6,633 nucleotides of DNA from Candidatus Iainarchaeum sp. (lineage in GTDB: Archaea; Iainarchaeota; Iainarchaeia; Iainarchaeales; GCA-2688035). This document shows positions 6,402-6,633 of the stretch, one piece after another. A model generated the notes under the pieces. It did no database searches. It was not told the origin of the DNA and was given only the letters and a program-made list of their open reading frames with translations. The position numbers were made by a program, and so were the translations under genes. Location: the NCBI GenBank assembly GCA_017609945.1, contig JAFCCZ010000054.1, positions 1-6,633 on the forward strand, given 5' to 3'. Every line of letters begins with the position of its first letter. The first letter of the stretch is position 1.

Positions 6402-6411
6402 TATATATTAA
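6402..6411 (-). promoter_or_regulatory. TATA-like box TTAATATATA
   Basis: On the minus strand TTAATATATA lies 12 to 21 bases before the ATG at 6390. At normal archaeal spacing it would start RNA near 6381, just inside the long reading frame, which would favour translation from the internal ATG at 6228. It competes with the box at 6423-6430. Confidence 0.35.
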
Positions 6412-6422
6412 CTATTTCACGG

Positions 6423-6430
6423 TATTTAAT
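6423..6430 (-). promoter_or_regulatory. TATA-like box ATTAAATA
   Basis: On the minus strand ATTAAATA follows a purine run (AGAAAGA) that could serve as a TFB recognition element. Normal spacing puts the transcription start near 6400, giving the ATG at 6390 a leader of about 10 bases. It lies in the 57-base gap between the chaperone gene and the 225-residue gene, so the basic-protein pair may have its own promoter. Confidence 0.35.
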
Positions 6431-6448
6431 TCTTTCTAAATGGCTTTT

Positions 6449-6633
6449 TTAGGTATACATCGGGGTTTGGTCTGCCTCAAACTTTGTTGTTTCCGCTTGG
6501 CTCTGCTTGAGCCGTTTCAGGTGCTCCAGCAGGGCCTTCTTTGTTTCCTTGGCCTCTTTCTTCAGCGGCTTTGTGTCAAGGTCTAGTGAGAGCATTTCGC
6601 TGAGTTTCTCAAGGATTGAGGAGGCTGTCTTGT
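6449..6633 (-). CDS. PAC2-family proteasome assembly chaperone, C-terminal end only
   Basis: Read on the minus strand from base 6631 to the TAA at 6449-6451, this is the last 60 residues of a gene that begins beyond the right edge. The pattern (TASSILEKLSEMLSLDLDT, then PLKKEAKETKKALLEHLKRL) is the helical tail of archaeal PAC2-family proteins: an 'ILEKLSxxLxLxxDxxPL' helix followed by a charged helix. The protein ends in Met-Tyr-Thr, fitting the HbYX (hydrophobic-Tyr-any) tail with which such chaperones and proteasome activators dock into pockets between the alpha subunits of the 20S proteasome. The HbYX role is established for this class; its use here is inferred from the last three residues. 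The core of the domain is not visible, so family membership rests on the tail alone. The stop is 58 bases before the start of the 225-residue gene. Confidence 0.75.
   Translation of the reverse strand, partial: KTASSILEKLSEMLSLDLDTKPLKKEAKETKKALLEHLKRLKQSQAETTKFEADQTPMYT

Noticed and set aside
6167..6439. Plus-strand frame with a Phe/Val-rich, membrane-like product
   Set aside because: The apparent membrane protein is the complement of the lysine tract on the minus strand (AAA read as TTT).

Overview
This window looks archaeal, most likely from a small-genome (DPANN-type) lineage. Two gene families point to Archaea: a CTP-dependent riboflavin kinase fused to a winged-helix DNA-binding domain, and the end of a PAC2-family proteasome assembly chaperone. 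Ribosome binding sites of the GGAGG/AGGTG type and AT-rich TATA-like boxes agree with this. The phylum is my inference; no rRNA or universal marker is present to settle it. No tRNA, rRNA, CRISPR array, transposase, integrase or phage gene is visible.

Layout, plus strand (1-4592). The first 60 percent is one very long reading frame that is already open at base 2, so its start lies outside the window. It encodes at least 1317 residues with a single clear membrane segment at the extreme C-terminus followed by a short basic, cysteine-containing tail. I read it as a large surface-exposed, membrane-anchored protein of a family I do not recognise. Its last codons overlap the start of the riboflavin kinase/regulator gene (ribK type), which probably is translated by coupling from the same mRNA.

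Layout, minus strand (6633-4595). Three genes read leftwards: the last 60 residues of the PAC2 chaperone, ending in a proteasome-docking type tail (Met-Tyr-Thr); then a 225-residue very basic protein with a histone-H1-like lysine tract; then a 355-residue basic protein whose stop codon lies 2 bases from the end of ribK, so the two operons converge tail to tail. The two basic proteins are unrecognised, but they share a homologous domain of about 60 residues (LP, 12 residues on PxGA, then RRG, (F/Y)RV, GKRF, W), with a weaker extra copy in the 225-residue protein. They therefore arose at least partly by duplication and may work together, possibly on nucleic acid or another polyanion.

How the genes fit together. 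Riboflavin kinase makes FMN and its winged helix may regulate riboflavin genes. The PAC2 protein acts on the 20S proteasome. The giant surface protein and the two basic proteins are the unexplained part of the window. Nothing visible ties the two strands' operons to one pathway.
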